Below are positions 46,459-57,956 of a DNA stretch of 64,000 bases, in pieces. The notes under the pieces were generated by a model. It worked only from the letters and a program-made list of their open reading frames with translations, ran no database searches and was not told where the DNA came from. Position 1 is the stretch's first letter, and each line of letters starts with the position of its first letter. This DNA comes from Photorhabdus sp. CRCIA-P01. GTDB lineage: Bacteria; Pseudomonadota; Gammaproteobacteria; Enterobacterales; Enterobacteriaceae. The stretch lies in contig NZ_NMQR01000001.1 in assembly GCF_003545805.1 (NCBI RefSeq), forward strand, positions 220,702 to 284,701. The letters are read 5' to 3'. The position numbers and the translations under genes were made by a program.

Positions 46459-49071
46459 TCAGCTTTCTAACGCCTTAGTGATTTTCTCAAACAGATCACC
46501 AGACAGATTTTCCAATTCTTTTAACTGCTCCAACGCACTACACATCATATTTTGACGTTTTTCATCATAACGTTTCAGGCGAATCAGCGGCTCAATCAAA
46601 CGGGAAGCAACCTGTGGGTTACGGCTGTTAAGATCAGTCAAAATTTCCATCAGAAATTGATAACCCGTGCCATCTTCAGCATGGAATGCAACCGGATTGT
46701 TAACAAATGTCCCAATCAGAGCACGCACCCGGTTTGGGTTACTCATACTAAATGAACGATGATTCAGAAGATTGCGTACATTAGCCAGAATATCTGCTGC
46801 CGGGCTACTTGCCTGTAAGCTAAACCATTTATCCATCACCAAGCCATCCTGATGCCATTGTTCATCAAACTCCGCCATGAGTTGATCACAGCAAGGTAAC
46901 TCTGCCAGCACCGCGCCAGATAATGCCGCTAGTGCATCGGTCATATTGTCAGATTGATGATATTGATTTGATACCACTTTATCAGCCTGCTCTTGATGAC
47001 CAAAAGCCAGATAATATAGACAAATATTACGCAGAGAGCGCTTAGCAATATCCTGATGAGCGACGCGATATGCACCGATATTGATAGCGTTATAGACCAC
47101 CGCAAATTCATCAGCCATTTCCTGAGCCAAAGTACGGGTGATTGCATCCAAAACTTCATGAATCGCTTTAGGATCAATAATCGTAAACAGTTCTGCTATT
47201 TCACTTTCTGATGGTAAAGCCAGAATATGAGCCGCCAGAGCCGGATCAATATCTTTATCCAATAACACCGCGCGGAAAGCATCCACTACATGCATTGGCA
47301 GTTCGATCGGCTGCTTCTGCTGGTAACGGATAATATTCAGTTTGATATAGTTTGCCATCAACGACTGAGCCGCATCCCAACGTGAAAACGCATTGCGGGC
47401 GTGTTTCATCAAGAATGCCAATTGCTGATCACTGAATTTGTAATCCAGTTTCACTGGTGCCGAGAATTCCCGTAATAAAGAGGGAACCGGCAGTGATGGC
47501 ACATCATCAAATACAAACGTCTGCTCTGCGTTAGTCACATTCAATACATGGTGAACCGGTTGACCATCATAACGTAACGGGATCACATGACCTTTGCTGT
47601 CATAAAGCTCAATATCCAGGGGAATATGCAGAGGCTGCTTCTCTTTTTGATCGGCGGTAGGTGGTGTCATCTGGCTGACATGCAGCTTATATTGCTGCTT
47701 TTCTGCATCATATTCATCGCGGACTGTTAATACTGGTGTACCAGACTGGCTATACCAGCGGCGGAAAAGTGACAAATCCACATTTGATGCATCTTCCATT
47801 GCCTGAACAAAATCATCACATGTTGCAGCACTACCATCATGACGATGGATATAAAGCTGCATCCCTGCCTGGAATTGCTCTTCGCCTAGCAGGGTATGAA
47901 TCATACGGATAACTTCCGCGCCCTTCTCATACACAGTCAGGGTATAGAAATTATTCATCTCAATCACTTTATCCGGGCGAATTGGATGGGCCATTGGGCT
48001 GGCATCTTCCGCAAACTGTGCCGAACGCATAACACGCACATTATTAATACGATTAACAGAACGAGAGCCAAGATCAGAGCTAAATTCCTGATCACGGAAT
48101 ACCGTCAATCCCTCTTTTAAACTCAGTTGGAACCAATCGCGACAAGTAATGCGATTCCCGGTCCAGTTATGGAAATATTCGTGGCCGATCACCGCTTCTA
48201 TATTAAGGTAATCTTTATCAGTCGCGGTTTCAGATTTTGCCAGCACATATTTGGAGTTAAAGACATTCAGCCCTTTATTCTCCATAGCGCCCATATTAAA
48301 GAAATCCACCGCAACAATCATATAAATATCGAGGTCATATTCAAGGCCGAAACGGGTTTCATCCCACTTCATCGCATTTTTCAGGGAAGTCATTGCCCAA
48401 TCGGCCCGATCGAGATTGCCACGATCAACAAACAACTCCAATGCAACTTCACGGCCACTACGCGTCGTAAAAGTATCGCGCAACACATCAAAATCACCCG
48501 CGACCAGAGCAAACAGATAACATGGTTTTGGGAATGGATCTTGCCATTTCACCCAATGACGCCCATCATCGGTTTCTCCCTGCTCAACCCGGTTACCGTT
48601 TGAAAGCAGGTACGGATACTTGGCTTTATCGGCTGTAATACGCGTTGTAAAACGAGCCAATACATCAGGCCGATCAAGATAGTAAGTAATGTGGCGAAAC
48701 CCTTCTGCTTCACACTGAGTACAAAGTGCATCACCAGAAACATACAAGCCTTCCAGCGCCGTATTTTTCGATGGATGGATCTCATTGACAATTTTCAAAG
48801 TGAACCGAGCCGGCAACTGCTCAATGACTAGCGCCCCCTCCTGTTCACGGTAATGCGCCCACGGTTGACCATTCACATGAAGACTTTTCAGTGTCAAGTC
48901 TTCACCATCCAACACTAATGGCGTTATTTCGTGACTCAGACGTTTTATCTGGCTGATTGCGGTGATTTCCGTGTTATCGGCATCAAGATTAAAATCGAGT
49001 TCAATATCAGAAATCGTATAGTCGGGAGCGCGATAATCCCGGCGGTACTTAGCTTGTCGCTGTTGTGTCAT
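46459..49071 (-). CDS. pepN: Aminopeptidase N
   Basis: A cytosolic M1-family zinc aminopeptidase of 870 residues, the main alanyl aminopeptidase. The exopeptidase motif GAMEN (MGAMENKGL) and zinc motif HEYFHNWTGNRITCRDWFQLSLKEGLT (HExxH-x18-E) are complete. The C-terminal helical domain fits the Gram-negative PepN type. Divergent from pncB. Confidence 0.97.
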   Translation of the reverse strand: MTQQRQAKYRRDYRAPDYTISDIELDFNLDADNTEITAISQIKRLSHEITPLVLDGEDLTLKSLHVNGQPWAHYREQEGALVIEQLPARFTLKIVNEIHPSKNTALEGLYVSGDALCTQCEAEGFRHITYYLDRPDVLARFTTRITADKAKYPYLLSNGNRVEQGETDDGRHWVKWQDPFPKPCYLFALVAGDFDVLRDTFTTRSGREVALELFVDRGNLDRADWAMTSLKNAMKWDETRFGLEYDLDIYMIVAVDFFNMGAMENKGLNVFNSKYVLAKSETATDKDYLNIEAVIGHEYFHNWTGNRITCRDWFQLSLKEGLTVFRDQEFSSDLGSRSVNRINNVRVMRSAQFAEDASPMAHPIRPDKVIEMNNFYTLTVYEKGAEVIRMIHTLLGEEQFQAGMQLYIHRHDGSAATCDDFVQAMEDASNVDLSLFRRWYSQSGTPVLTVRDEYDAEKQQYKLHVSQMTPPTADQKEKQPLHIPLDIELYDSKGHVIPLRYDGQPVHHVLNVTNAEQTFVFDDVPSLPVPSLLREFSAPVKLDYKFSDQQLAFLMKHARNAFSRWDAAQSLMANYIKLNIIRYQQKQPIELPMHVVDAFRAVLLDKDIDPALAAHILALPSESEIAELFTIIDPKAIHEVLDAITRTLAQEMADEFAVVYNAINIGAYRVAHQDIAKRSLRNICLYYLAFGHQEQADKVVSNQYHQSDNMTDALAALSGAVLAELPCCDQLMAEFDEQWHQDGLVMDKWFSLQASSPAADILANVRNLLNHRSFSMSNPNRVRALIGTFVNNPVAFHAEDGTGYQFLMEILTDLNSRNPQVASRLIEPLIRLKRYDEKRQNMMCSALEQLKELENLSGDLFEKITKALES

Positions 49072-49415
49072 AAGAAACCTTTTTGTTTCATGCCTGATGG
49101 AATTAATTTAATACTAGGTCTTACGCTGCCATAGAAAGAGGTTGAATTTCAAGAGTGAAACGCACCTTCCGGCGTTTAACATTCATTAAGAACGAGTATG
49201 ATGTTATGTAAGGAATATGTTTACTCTCTGGTGCTTGTTATCACTTAATGACCAAATAACATGATAACATTTAACCAAAGACTCTCTTTAGCTTCGATAT
49301 TTTGGTGAACTATATGACATTATGTGACTTCAATAACAAAATAATCCCGGTATACTCTTCCAACTTTATCGATTTAGCTAATACGAATACGCTCCGTGAG
49401 GATGCATAACGCGCT
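49072..49415. promoter_or_regulatory. Divergent promoter region of pepN and pncB
   Basis: No gene. Both transcripts must start here. I could not assign specific operators with confidence. Confidence 0.4.
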
Positions 49416-50630
49416 ATGACACTAGACGCTACTCCAATTATTAAATCACTGCTTGATACTGACGCTTATAAACTTCATATGCAACAAGCAGTGTACCACC
49501 GCTACAGCCACATTCCTGTTGTTGCAGAGTTTCGCTGCCGCGGCGACGAACTGCTAGGTGAATATGCCACGGAATTACGTCATCAAGTTAATATGATGGC
49601 TGATCTGGCATTAACCGATGCTGAATTTAATTACCTTTCCAGTCTGCCTTTTTTCAAGGCTGATTACCTGGGCTGGTTAAAAACCTTTCGTTTTAACCCA
49701 CGGCAAGTCAATATTTCTGTTACAAATGGTGGCCAATTAGCTATCCATATTTCAGGATTATGGCATGAAGTGATTATGTGGGAAGTCCCATTACTGGCGT
49801 TAATCAGTGAATTAATTCATCGTCATCACTTACCAGATAACGCAGTGGAAAATGCAGTCAACCAGCTACGCAAGTTGATCAAACTGTTCTATCAAAATGC
49901 TGAAAATGAAGGAATCGATCTCTCCAGTTTCAAACTGATGGATTTCGGTACACGCCGTCGCTTCTCACACCGTGTTCAACACGCTGTCGTCAGTGATCTG
50001 CAACAGCATTTCCCTTATCTGATTGGCACTAGCAATTACCAACTTGCACAACAGCTTGGGCTCCCTCCGGTTGGCACACAAGCGCATGAATGGTTTCAAG
50101 CTCATCAGCAAATCAGCCCGGATCTGGCTGGCAGTCAACGAGCAGCATTACAGAGTTGGCTGAAAGAATATCCTAACCAATTAGGTATTGCCTTGACTGA
50201 CTGCATTACAATGGACGCTTTCCTGCGGGACTTTGATGCCCAATTTGCCAAAAATTATCAAGGCTTACGCCATGATTCGGGTGATCCCGTTCAATGGGGT
50301 GAAAAAGCGATCGCCCACTATCAAAAACTGGGTATCGATCCAATGACGAAGACCCTGGTGTTCTCTGACAGCTTGGACTTCCAAAAAGCGCTAGCGCTCT
50401 ATCGTCATTTCCACAACAGAATAAACCTGATTTTCGGTATCGGTACACAGCTCACCTGCAATATTCCAGGGGTTAAGCCACTGAACATCGTCATCAAACT
50501 TGTCGAGTGTAATGGCAAACCAGTCGCAAAGCTTTCAGACAGCCCAGGTAAAACCATTTGTGAGGATAACGAGTTTGTTAACAAGCTACGTGCCGCTTTT
50601 GATATACCCCAAGTTAAACAAGCTTGTTAA
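49416..50630 (+). CDS. pncB: Nicotinate phosphoribosyltransferase
   Basis: PncB joins nicotinate and PRPP in the Preiss-Handler salvage route to NAD. The 404-residue protein has [32 protein letters not shown], the catalytic His region [16 protein letters not shown] and FSDSLDF with the phosphate-binding GIGTQLTCN. Length matches E. coli (400). Confidence 0.97.
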   Translation: MTLDATPIIKSLLDTDAYKLHMQQAVYHRYSHIPVVAEFRCRGDELLGEYATELRHQVNMMADLALTDAEFNYLSSLPFFKADYLGWLKTFRFNPRQVNISVTNGGQLAIHISGLWHEVIMWEVPLLALISELIHRHHLPDNAVENAVNQLRKLIKLFYQNAENEGIDLSSFKLMDFGTRRRFSHRVQHAVVSDLQQHFPYLIGTSNYQLAQQLGLPPVGTQAHEWFQAHQQISPDLAGSQRAALQSWLKEYPNQLGIALTDCITMDAFLRDFDAQFAKNYQGLRHDSGDPVQWGEKAIAHYQKLGIDPMTKTLVFSDSLDFQKALALYRHFHNRINLIFGIGTQLTCNIPGVKPLNIVIKLVECNGKPVAKLSDSPGKTICEDNEFVNKLRAAFDIPQVKQAC

Positions 50631-50834
50631 CCCAGATTTCATTCAGAAATACCACTGTGCTGTTGGCAGATAAGGCTGCGGCACATCTGAAAAGCACTCT
50701 TTCTCTACTATTTCACCGTTTAAATTGATGATTTCCCCTTGTTTCCTGAAACAGGGCAAGTAACATAGAATAAGTTGCCCCTTGTGGGGATATTCATTTT
50801 CATAAACTTGAACTGATAAAGAAGAGAGAAATCT

Positions 50835-52235
50835 ATGAGCGTAGCGCCTGTAGTCGACGTACTGCAAGGCCGGGTTGCGGTTGATAGTGAAATCACCGTT
50901 CGCGGCTGGATACGTACAAGGAGAGATTCTAAAGCTGGCATCTCTTTCCTCACCGTCCATGACGGTTCCTGCTTTAATCCATTACAGGCCGTCGTTAATA
51001 ATAATTTACCCAATTATCAGGATGAAGTTCTGCATTTAACTACCGGCTGTTCTGTCGAAGTGACCGGGACGGTTGTTGCTTCCCAAGGTCAAGGGCAGAG
51101 CTTTGAATTGCAAGCGACGAAAGTCGTGGTGATCGGTATGGTTGAAGATCCCGACACCTACCCAATGGCAGCTAAACGCCATAGCATTGAATACCTGCGT
51201 GAAGTGGCTCACTTGCGTCCACGCACTAACCTGATCGGTGCTGTTGCCCGTATGCGCCATACTCTTGCTCAAGCGCTACACCGTTTCTTCCACGAAAATG
51301 GTTACTTCTGGGTTTCTACCCCATTGATCACGGCTGCTGATACAGAAGGCGCTGGCGAGATGTTCCGCGTCTCCACGCTGGATCTGCAAAACCTGCCTTT
51401 AACTGACAAAGGTGAAGTGGATTTCAACCAAGATTTTTTCGGCCGTGAAGCTTTTCTGACTGTATCCGGCCAATTGAACGGTGAAGCATACGCTTGTGCA
51501 TTAAGCAAAGTTTACACATTCGGCCCGACTTTTCGTGCTGAAAACTCTAATACCAGCCGCCATCTGGCAGAATTCTGGATGCTTGAACCGGAAATTGCTT
51601 TCGCCAACCTCAACGATGCCGCCTCACTAGCTGAAAAGATGTTGAAATATGTTTTCAAAGCTGCATTGGCAGAGCGCGCTGACGATCTACAATTCTTCGC
51701 TGAACGCGTAGATAAAGATGTTATCACCCGCCTGGAAAAATTTATCAATTCTGACTTTGCTCAGCTTGATTACACCGATGCCATTGAAATTCTGCAAAAC
51801 TGCGGCCAGAAATTTGAAAATCCAGTCTTCTGGGGAGTTGACCTTTCTTCGGAACATGAACGTTATCTGGCAGAGAAACATTTCCAAGCCCCGGTTGTGG
51901 TGAAAAACTATCCAAAAGATATTAAAGCCTTCTATATGCGAATGAACGACGACGGTAAAACTGTCGCGGCAATGGATGTGCTTGCCCCAGGCATTGGCGA
52001 AATTATCGGTGGCTCACAGCGTGAAGAGCGTCTGGATATGCTGGATAAGCGTATGGAAGAGATGGGGCTTAATAAAGAAGATTACTGGTGGTACCGTGAT
52101 CTACGTCGTTACGGCACCGTACCTCACTCCGGGTTCGGACTGGGCTTTGAACGTCTGGTTGCTTACGTGACTGGCGTGCCAAATGTACGTGATGTCATCC
52201 CATTCCCCCGCACACCAAGAAGCGCAAACTTCTAA
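50835..52235 (+). CDS. asnS: Asparaginyl-tRNA synthetase
   Basis: A class II synthetase of 466 residues. The N-terminal OB fold is about residues 1-110 ([26 protein letters not shown]); the catalytic domain carries motif 2 ([21 protein letters not shown]) and motif 3 ([10 protein letters not shown]). Same size as in E. coli. A strong terminator follows, and then the porin genes, as in the asnS-ompF arrangement of E. coli. Confidence 0.98.
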   Translation: MSVAPVVDVLQGRVAVDSEITVRGWIRTRRDSKAGISFLTVHDGSCFNPLQAVVNNNLPNYQDEVLHLTTGCSVEVTGTVVASQGQGQSFELQATKVVVIGMVEDPDTYPMAAKRHSIEYLREVAHLRPRTNLIGAVARMRHTLAQALHRFFHENGYFWVSTPLITAADTEGAGEMFRVSTLDLQNLPLTDKGEVDFNQDFFGREAFLTVSGQLNGEAYACALSKVYTFGPTFRAENSNTSRHLAEFWMLEPEIAFANLNDAASLAEKMLKYVFKAALAERADDLQFFAERVDKDVITRLEKFINSDFAQLDYTDAIEILQNCGQKFENPVFWGVDLSSEHERYLAEKHFQAPVVVKNYPKDIKAFYMRMNDDGKTVAAMDVLAPGIGEIIGGSQREERLDMLDKRMEEMGLNKEDYWWYRDLRRYGTVPHSGFGLGFERLVAYVTGVPNVRDVIPFPRTPRSANF

Positions 52236-52273
52236 TGAATGCGTAAAATAAACATTAAAAAACGATTATGTAT

Positions 52274-52300
52274 AAAGCCAGCAAAAGCTGGCTTTTTTTA
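52274..52300 (+). terminator. Rho-independent terminator of asnS
   Basis: AAAGCCAGC / GCTGGCTTT stem with an AAAA loop, followed by a T run. Confidence 0.9.
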
Positions 52301-52329
52301 TTCTTCCAATTCAATACACGATCAAAAAT

Positions 52330-52400
52330 TCTATTACATTTACATTTTGCAATATATTATTTTCACTTTATTACAAAAACCGTCACTTTGTATCAATTTA
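52330..52400 (+). promoter_or_regulatory. Putative OmpR-box region of porin gene 1
   Basis: The stretch with TTTACATTTTGCAATATATT (52340-52359) and a following CACTTTATTACAAAAACC resembles the tandem OmpR F-boxes of E. coli ompF (TTTAC, TTTTG, NNACAT). A similar block lies upstream of porin gene 2 (54013-54050). Assignment by resemblance only. Confidence 0.5.
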
Positions 52401-52572
52401 ATGATGGATAAAAGCCACGACTAATGAAAAACTGTGCCCCGAATCGGACAACACAATATTTTCATAAATAATTTCAACGAGTTTCTTAAAGGAATTATTT
52501 CTGTCAGTAACAGATGTCCGAATAACGCCAATACTGGTCATTAACGATAGTAATTAAATGAAGGTAACAATA

Positions 52573-53718
52573 ATGAAGGGTAGTATCCTTTCCGTGGTCA
52601 TTCCAGCACTATTAACTGCTGGTGTAGCAAATGCCGCTGAAATTTATAACAAAAACGGTAATAAACTGGATCTCTATGGCAAAGTTGATGCACGTCATCA
52701 ATTCGCTAAAATTACCGAAAAATCAGATACAGACCCTACCTATAGTGAGGATGGTGATGCAAGCTATGTTCGTCTGGGTTTCAGAGGTGAAACCCAAATC
52801 AATGACCAACTGACCGGTTATGGTCGTTGGGAATACAATATTCAAGCTAACAAAGCTGAGGCAAACAATTCCGAAGGTAATCAAACCCGTCTGGGCTTCG
52901 CTGGTCTAAAATGGGCTAAATATGGTTCTCTGGACTACGGTCGTAATTACGGTGTTCTCTATGACGTCAATGCCTGGACTGATGTACTGCCAGTATTCGG
53001 TGCTGACTCCATGTCGCAAGCTGACACCTACATGACTAATCGTGCTACCGGTGTCTTGACTTATCGCAATACAGATTTCTTTGGCTTGGTTGATGGTCTG
53101 AACTTTGCCCTACAATACCAAGGTAAGAACGACGAAGACAGCAAAAACGGCCGTAATTCACTTCATAAACCCGGTGATCGCATCAAGCCCAACGGTGGTA
53201 GTAACGGCGACGGTTTCGGCCTCTCTGTGACTTATGATATCGGTAATGGTATCAGCTTAGGAGGAGCCTACTCCAATTCTGACCGCCCTATTACACATGA
53301 AAGGCTCGTGACATCTGTCGCTCGTGGTGAAAGGGCTGAGGCATGGAACGTTGGCGCCAAATATGATGCAAACAACCTATATCTGGCGGCCATGTATGGC
53401 GAAACTCACAATATGACCTCTTTTGGCTACCAAGATGTTGTCTCCGCCAAAACTCGTAATATCGAATTAACTGCCCAATATCAGTTGGATTCTGGCCTGC
53501 GCCCATCTCTGGCATATGTTCAATCCAGGGGAACAACTTTTTTCACTCATCAGAACTGGGTAAAATATATCTCTATTGGTTCTTATTATAATTTTAACAA
53601 AAGTTTGTCTGCCTATGTTGATTACAAAATCAACTTAGTACATGACACCCCCTTCACCAAATATCTCGACGTCAACACGAATAACGCTGTGGGCGTAGGT
53701 TTGGTATATCAATTCTAA
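52573..53718 (+). CDS. OmpF/OmpC-type porin 1
   Basis: A 16-strand trimeric general porin. Signal peptide [21 protein letters not shown] is cut before [18 protein letters not shown], the typical mature start. PEFGG-like loop 3 is here LPVFGADSM. The C-terminus ends [11 protein letters not shown], with the terminal Phe needed for BAM assembly. I start at ATG 52573, which has AAGG upstream; an ATG five codons before is also in frame. 381 residues. Located at the ompF place after asnS. Compared with porin 2 it has a distinct set of external loops, e.g. around residues 190-215 and 250-265. Confidence 0.93.
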   Translation: MKGSILSVVIPALLTAGVANAAEIYNKNGNKLDLYGKVDARHQFAKITEKSDTDPTYSEDGDASYVRLGFRGETQINDQLTGYGRWEYNIQANKAEANNSEGNQTRLGFAGLKWAKYGSLDYGRNYGVLYDVNAWTDVLPVFGADSMSQADTYMTNRATGVLTYRNTDFFGLVDGLNFALQYQGKNDEDSKNGRNSLHKPGDRIKPNGGSNGDGFGLSVTYDIGNGISLGGAYSNSDRPITHERLVTSVARGERAEAWNVGAKYDANNLYLAAMYGETHNMTSFGYQDVVSAKTRNIELTAQYQLDSGLRPSLAYVQSRGTTFFTHQNWVKYISIGSYYNFNKSLSAYVDYKINLVHDTPFTKYLDVNTNNAVGVGLVYQF

Positions 53719-53769
53719 CAGTCTGAAATAAATTAGGTAGATTAATAGAAAATCCAATCAACATGTTAT

Positions 53770-53798
53770 GGTGCTCACTTAAAGTGAGCACCACTTTT
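53770..53798 (+). terminator. Rho-independent terminator of porin gene 1
   Basis: GGTGCTCACTT / AAGTGAGCACC with almost no loop (AA), then ACTTTTT. Confidence 0.85.
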
Positions 53799-54220
53799 TC
53801 AAGAATAATCATTATCAGGTATCTGTTAAAAAATGGTATATAACACATCGACAAGCATATCAGTAAGTTACATATAAGAAATAGAATTGACGAAATAAAC
53901 ACCAATTTTACTCTTTTTATTAAGATCAACAGGTAATTTTCTTCCGCCACTGACTGCGAGTCATTTTTCATTTTTTTGATCAACTGGACCAACCAGAGAT
54001 TAAAAAATAATCTCACATTTACATTTTGAAACACTTTGTTTCACATTTTTACTAAATTTTCTTTTTTATAGCATTTTGTGAGTGGATAAAAATAACAACC
54101 AATGAAACACTTGACAGCGAAACAGACGACACTAAACTCTCACAAATAGTTCCGTAGATTTTTAAAGAATTATTTTTGGCAGTGGCAGGTGTCCGAATAA
54201 CACCAATGAGGGTAATAATA
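53799..54220 (+). promoter_or_regulatory. Upstream region of porin gene 2 with OmpR-like boxes
   Basis: No gene. Contains CACATTTACATTTTGAAACA and TTTCACATTTTTACTAAAT (54013-54056), a tandem OmpR-like pattern, and, nearer the gene, a block (CAGGTGTCCGAATAACACCAATGAGGGTAA, 54185-54214) that also precedes porin gene 1, so the duplication included the leader. Confidence 0.5.
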
Positions 54221-55384
54221 ATGATGAAACGCAATGTTCTTGCAGTAGTAATCCCAGCTCTGTTAGCTGCTGGCGCAGCAAATGCGGCTGAAGTTTATAA
54301 CAAAGACGGCAACAAACTGGATCTGTATGGTAAAGTTGAAGTCCGTCACCAATTCGCTAACAACAAAAGTAGCGAAGATGGCGATAACTCCTTCGCTCGT
54401 CTGGGTTTCAAAGGTGAAACTCAAGTTAATGACCAACTGACCGGTTTTGGCCGTTGGGAATACAATATCAAAGGTAACCGTGCAGAAGGTACTGACGAAG
54501 AAACCAAAACTCGTCTGGCTTTCGCTGGTTTGAAACTGTCCGACTACGGTTCACTGAACTATGGCCGTAACTACGGTGTGGTTTATGACGTCAACGCTTG
54601 GACCGATGTGTTGCCAGTATTTGGTGGCGACTCAATGGCTCAGACTGACAACTTCATGACTGGCCGTTCTACTGGTCTGTTAACTTACCGTAATAACGAT
54701 TTCTTCGGTCTGGTCGATGGTCTGAATTTTGCTCTGCAATATCAGGGTGAAAATAGTGAAAACACTGCTAATGGCCGTATCGACCGTAAAGACAACGGTG
54801 ATGGCTACGGTTTCGCTGCAACCTATGACGTAGGTTACGGTATCAACGTCGGTGGTGCATACTCTAACTCTGCCCGTACTTCCGCACAAAAAGGGACTTC
54901 TAAGTCCGCTGAGTATGGGTCTGCCGCATTAGGTGATCGCGCTGAAGCATGGAACATTGGTGCCAAGTACGATGCTAACAACATTTACCTGGCTGCCATG
55001 TACGGTGAAACCCGCAACATGACCCGCTTCGGTGGAAAAGTTGGTGACGACAATAGAGAAAATATCGCCAACAAAACCCAGAACATTGAATTGACTGCTC
55101 AATATCAGTTCGATTTCGGTTTACGTCCATCCATAGCTTATGTTCAATCTAAAGGTAAGAGCCTGAACGACGATGCTGGTCATCTCAATGCGGCAGGCAA
55201 GAAAGTATCTAGTAGTAATGATCTAGTTAAATATATCTCAGTCGGTACTTTCTACCACTTCAACAAAAACTTGACTACCTATGTTGATTACAAAATCAAC
55301 CTGCTGGATAGCAATGAACTCACCAAAGGTAGTGGTATCAACACTAATAACGTTGTTGGCGTAGGTATGGTTTATCAGTTCTAA
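54221..55384 (+). CDS. OmpF/OmpC-type porin 2
   Basis: A second general porin in tandem, 387 residues from ATG 54221 (GAGGG eight bases upstream): signal peptide [22 protein letters not shown], mature start [19 protein letters not shown], loop 3 LPVFGGDSM, end [12 protein letters not shown]. Very similar to porin 1 in the strands and different in the loops, the usual pattern where loops face phage and host selection. Two adjacent porins at this locus rather than one as in E. coli. Confidence 0.94.
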   Translation: MMKRNVLAVVIPALLAAGAANAAEVYNKDGNKLDLYGKVEVRHQFANNKSSEDGDNSFARLGFKGETQVNDQLTGFGRWEYNIKGNRAEGTDEETKTRLAFAGLKLSDYGSLNYGRNYGVVYDVNAWTDVLPVFGGDSMAQTDNFMTGRSTGLLTYRNNDFFGLVDGLNFALQYQGENSENTANGRIDRKDNGDGYGFAATYDVGYGINVGGAYSNSARTSAQKGTSKSAEYGSAALGDRAEAWNIGAKYDANNIYLAAMYGETRNMTRFGGKVGDDNRENIANKTQNIELTAQYQFDFGLRPSIAYVQSKGKSLNDDAGHLNAAGKKVSSSNDLVKYISVGTFYHFNKNLTTYVDYKINLLDSNELTKGSGINTNNVVGVGMVYQF

Positions 55385-55437
55385 TTACTCTGTTAATAAA
55401 TAGATTTAGCTGAACAAGTTAAGCATCATGAAAAGAA

Positions 55438-55462
55438 AGCAGCGCTTATGTGCTGCTTTTTT
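55438..55462 (+). terminator. Rho-independent terminator of porin gene 2
   Basis: AGCAGC / GCTGCT stem with T run TTTTTT. Confidence 0.85.
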
Positions 55463-55619
55463 AGCCTTATGTTTTCTCTCTACTATTCCAACTTTTTCTC
55501 ACTCCGCAAACTGCCTCACAAGATTATCTTCTTTTTACGACAAATAGTTGGCAAACTGTTTTAGCAACGTTAACCTGACTACCCTTTTGGGCTTAACTCT
55601 GAGCTTTGGAATTACAAAC

Positions 55620-56810
55620 ATGTTTGAGAAAATTACCGCAGCGCCTGCCGACCCTATTCTTGGCTTAGCCGATAGTTTCCGTTCTGATCCTCGTACAAAT
55701 AAAATCAACCTTGGTATCGGTGTCTATAAAGATGAAACAGGAAAAACCCCTATCCTGACCAGTGTTAAAAAAGCTGAACAATATTTACTGGAAAACGAAA
55801 CAACAAAGAATTATCTGCCGATTAGCGGTTTAGCTGAATTTGGCCGCGTAACTCAGGAATTACTGTTTGGCAAAGATCACCCAGTCGTCACAGATAAACG
55901 CGCCCGCACAGCACAAAGCCCTGGCGGTACAGGTGCCTTACGTATTGCTGCGGATTTCATCGCCAAACAGACTAACGCTAAACGAGTTTGGATTAGCAAC
56001 CCAACCTGGCCAAACCATAAAAACGTTTTTTCCGCCGCTGGCCTGGAAGTCTGTGAATATAAATACTATGACACTGAAAAACACATGCTGAATTTCGAAG
56101 GCATGCTGGCAAGCCTGGCTGAAACTCAAGCAGGTGATGTTGTTTTGTTCCACGGCTGCTGCCACAATCCGACGGGCATCGATCCAACCCCGGCACAATG
56201 GGCCAAACTGGCAGAAATGTCCGCGGAGAAAGGCTGGTTGCCTATTTTTGATTTCGCTTATCAAGGATTTGCCAAGGGCCTAAACGAAGACGCAGAAGGT
56301 CTACGTATTTTTGCGAAAAATCATGATGAACTGATTGTTGCCAGCTCTTACTCCAAAAACTTTGGCCTGTACAATGAACGTGTCGGCGCCTGTACTATTG
56401 TTGCTAGTGACGGTGATACAGCAGAAAAAGCATTTAGCCAGGCTAAAGCGATTATCCGTGCTAACTATTCCAACCCACCCGCTCATGGTGCATCTGTTGT
56501 CACCACCATTTTGTCAGATGAAGATCTGAAAGCGGCTTGGGAACAGGAACTGACCACCATGCGCGAACGTATTCAGCGTATGCGTCAACTGTTTGTCAAT
56601 ACTTTGCAGGAAAAAGGGGCAAAACAGGATTTCAGCTTTATCATTAGCCAAAATGGTATGTTCTCATTTAGTGGCCTGACAAAAGAACAAGTAGAACGTC
56701 TGCGTGAGGAATTTGGTATATACGCTGTCAGTTCCGGTCGTATTAACGTCGCTGGCTTGACGTTGGAAAATATGGCTCCACTGTGTGAAGCTATTGTTGC
56801 AGTACTCTAA
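55620..56810 (+). CDS. aspC: Aspartate aminotransferase
   Basis: A PLP enzyme interconverting aspartate/2-oxoglutarate and oxaloacetate/glutamate. The 396 residues (start ATG 55620, [20 protein letters not shown]) equal E. coli AspC. The PLP lysine is in [26 protein letters not shown] and [10 protein letters not shown] are conserved. The frame runs 24 codons further upstream without support. Position after the porin genes is conserved. Confidence 0.97.
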   Translation: MFEKITAAPADPILGLADSFRSDPRTNKINLGIGVYKDETGKTPILTSVKKAEQYLLENETTKNYLPISGLAEFGRVTQELLFGKDHPVVTDKRARTAQSPGGTGALRIAADFIAKQTNAKRVWISNPTWPNHKNVFSAAGLEVCEYKYYDTEKHMLNFEGMLASLAETQAGDVVLFHGCCHNPTGIDPTPAQWAKLAEMSAEKGWLPIFDFAYQGFAKGLNEDAEGLRIFAKNHDELIVASSYSKNFGLYNERVGACTIVASDGDTAEKAFSQAKAIIRANYSNPPAHGASVVTTILSDEDLKAAWEQELTTMRERIQRMRQLFVNTLQEKGAKQDFSFIISQNGMFSFSGLTKEQVERLREEFGIYAVSSGRINVAGLTLENMAPLCEAIVAVL

Positions 56811-56812
56811 CT

Positions 56813-56835
56813 GCCCCAATAGGGCTATTTTTATT
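56813..56835 (+). terminator. Weak rho-independent terminator of aspC
   Basis: GCCC / GGGC short stem around AATA, followed by TATTTTTATTT. Confidence 0.5.
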
Positions 56836-56985
56836 TGCCATTTTGAATCTGAGCAGTGCTCAAACTGCCTGCAACAATTACGCCTATTGAGGTAGGCACT
56901 GAGTTAACATTTACCTTATGAAAAAGTCGCTGAATTTCAGCGGCTTTTATCATTCAGAAGCTTCGACGTCCGACACAATTGCGAT

Positions 56986-57198
56986 ATGACTCTTATAGCT
57001 CAAACACCACTGCCCGGTTCTGCTGATTTATGTTTTATCAGCCTATCGTCCATGGATGAGATTATTCAATATCTGCAACAATATAAAGTTGAAATCCTTG
57101 AAGGGCCGGTTAAACGTACCGGAGCAAACGGAGCCATTATGTCCGTTTATTTCCGTGATCCGGATCAAAATCTCATTGAAGTCTCCAATCAGTTATAG
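56986..57198 (+). pseudogene. VOC/glyoxalase-family gene, 5' half missing
   Basis: The 70 codons correspond to the C-terminal half of a VOC (bleomycin resistance/dioxygenase fold) protein of about 125 residues: PLPGSADLCFIS, VEILEGPVKRTGANGAIMSVYFRDPDQNLIEVSN. The last segment carries the metal-ligand Glu of the second module. The first beta-alpha-beta-beta-beta module with its metal ligand is absent upstream, where no matching frame remains. It is probably non-functional, though an ATG at 56986 would allow a fragment to be made. Confidence 0.75.
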
Positions 57199-57263
57199 TT
57201 GCTATCAAACAACTATCAGCCAGCCCTCAGATTGACACTTATTGACTATAACGTTACGTCACA

Positions 57264-57911
57264 TCACCAACTTGGTACTTCATCCTGTAAAAATGGATTA
57301 GTCTGCCGCTCATAACCTAGCGTCGACATTGGCCCGTGCCCTGGAATAAATTCATAATCATCACCAAGTGGCAGAAGTTTATCTTTAATTGAGTTAATTA
57401 ACTGCCGGTGATTACCGCGTGGAAAGTCACTACGCCCAACTCCCCCTTTAAATAGAACATCTCCCATATAAATCAGCTTATCTGCATGATTCACAAACAC
57501 AACATGCCCCGGTGTATGCCCCGGACAGTGCAATACAGATAAATCAACGCCCCCCACCCGCAGCTCATCACCTTCATTTAACCAGCGATCAGGTTCAAAT
57601 GATGGGCATTCTTCAATGCCGAACATCCGACTTTGAGCTTGCAAGCCTTCGATCCAGAAAGCATCTTCCTGCTGCGGTCCGTAGATCGGCACATTAAAAT
57701 GCTTAGCGACTTCCGCCGTTGCACCAACATGGTCAAAATGACCATGAGTCAATAAAATCTGGGTCAATTTCAGACCACGACGTTCTATCTCGGCGATCAG
57801 TTTTTCTGCTTCACCGCCCGGATCAACAACTGCCGCTTCCTTACTCTCTTCGTTCCAAATAAGGGTACAATTCTGCATAAAAGCAGTAACAGGAATAATT
57901 TGGTATTTCAT
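57264..57911 (-). CDS. gloC: GloC (YcbL), type II glyoxalase-like metallo-hydrolase
   Basis: A 215-residue metallo-beta-lactamase-fold hydrolase, which in E. coli hydrolyses S-lactoylglutathione, thus clearing methylglyoxal made by enzymes such as MgsA. Metal motif [10 protein letters not shown] (HxHxDH), second His in [12 protein letters not shown], then Asp in [16 protein letters not shown] and His in [11 protein letters not shown]. Complete and of normal length. Confidence 0.95.
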   Translation of the reverse strand: MKYQIIPVTAFMQNCTLIWNEESKEAAVVDPGGEAEKLIAEIERRGLKLTQILLTHGHFDHVGATAEVAKHFNVPIYGPQQEDAFWIEGLQAQSRMFGIEECPSFEPDRWLNEGDELRVGGVDLSVLHCPGHTPGHVVFVNHADKLIYMGDVLFKGGVGRSDFPRGNHRQLINSIKDKLLPLGDDYEFIPGHGPMSTLGYERQTNPFLQDEVPSW

Positions 57912-57956
57912 TATTTCATTTACTCCATAGTCAAAACAAAATAGTTACTCACCAGA

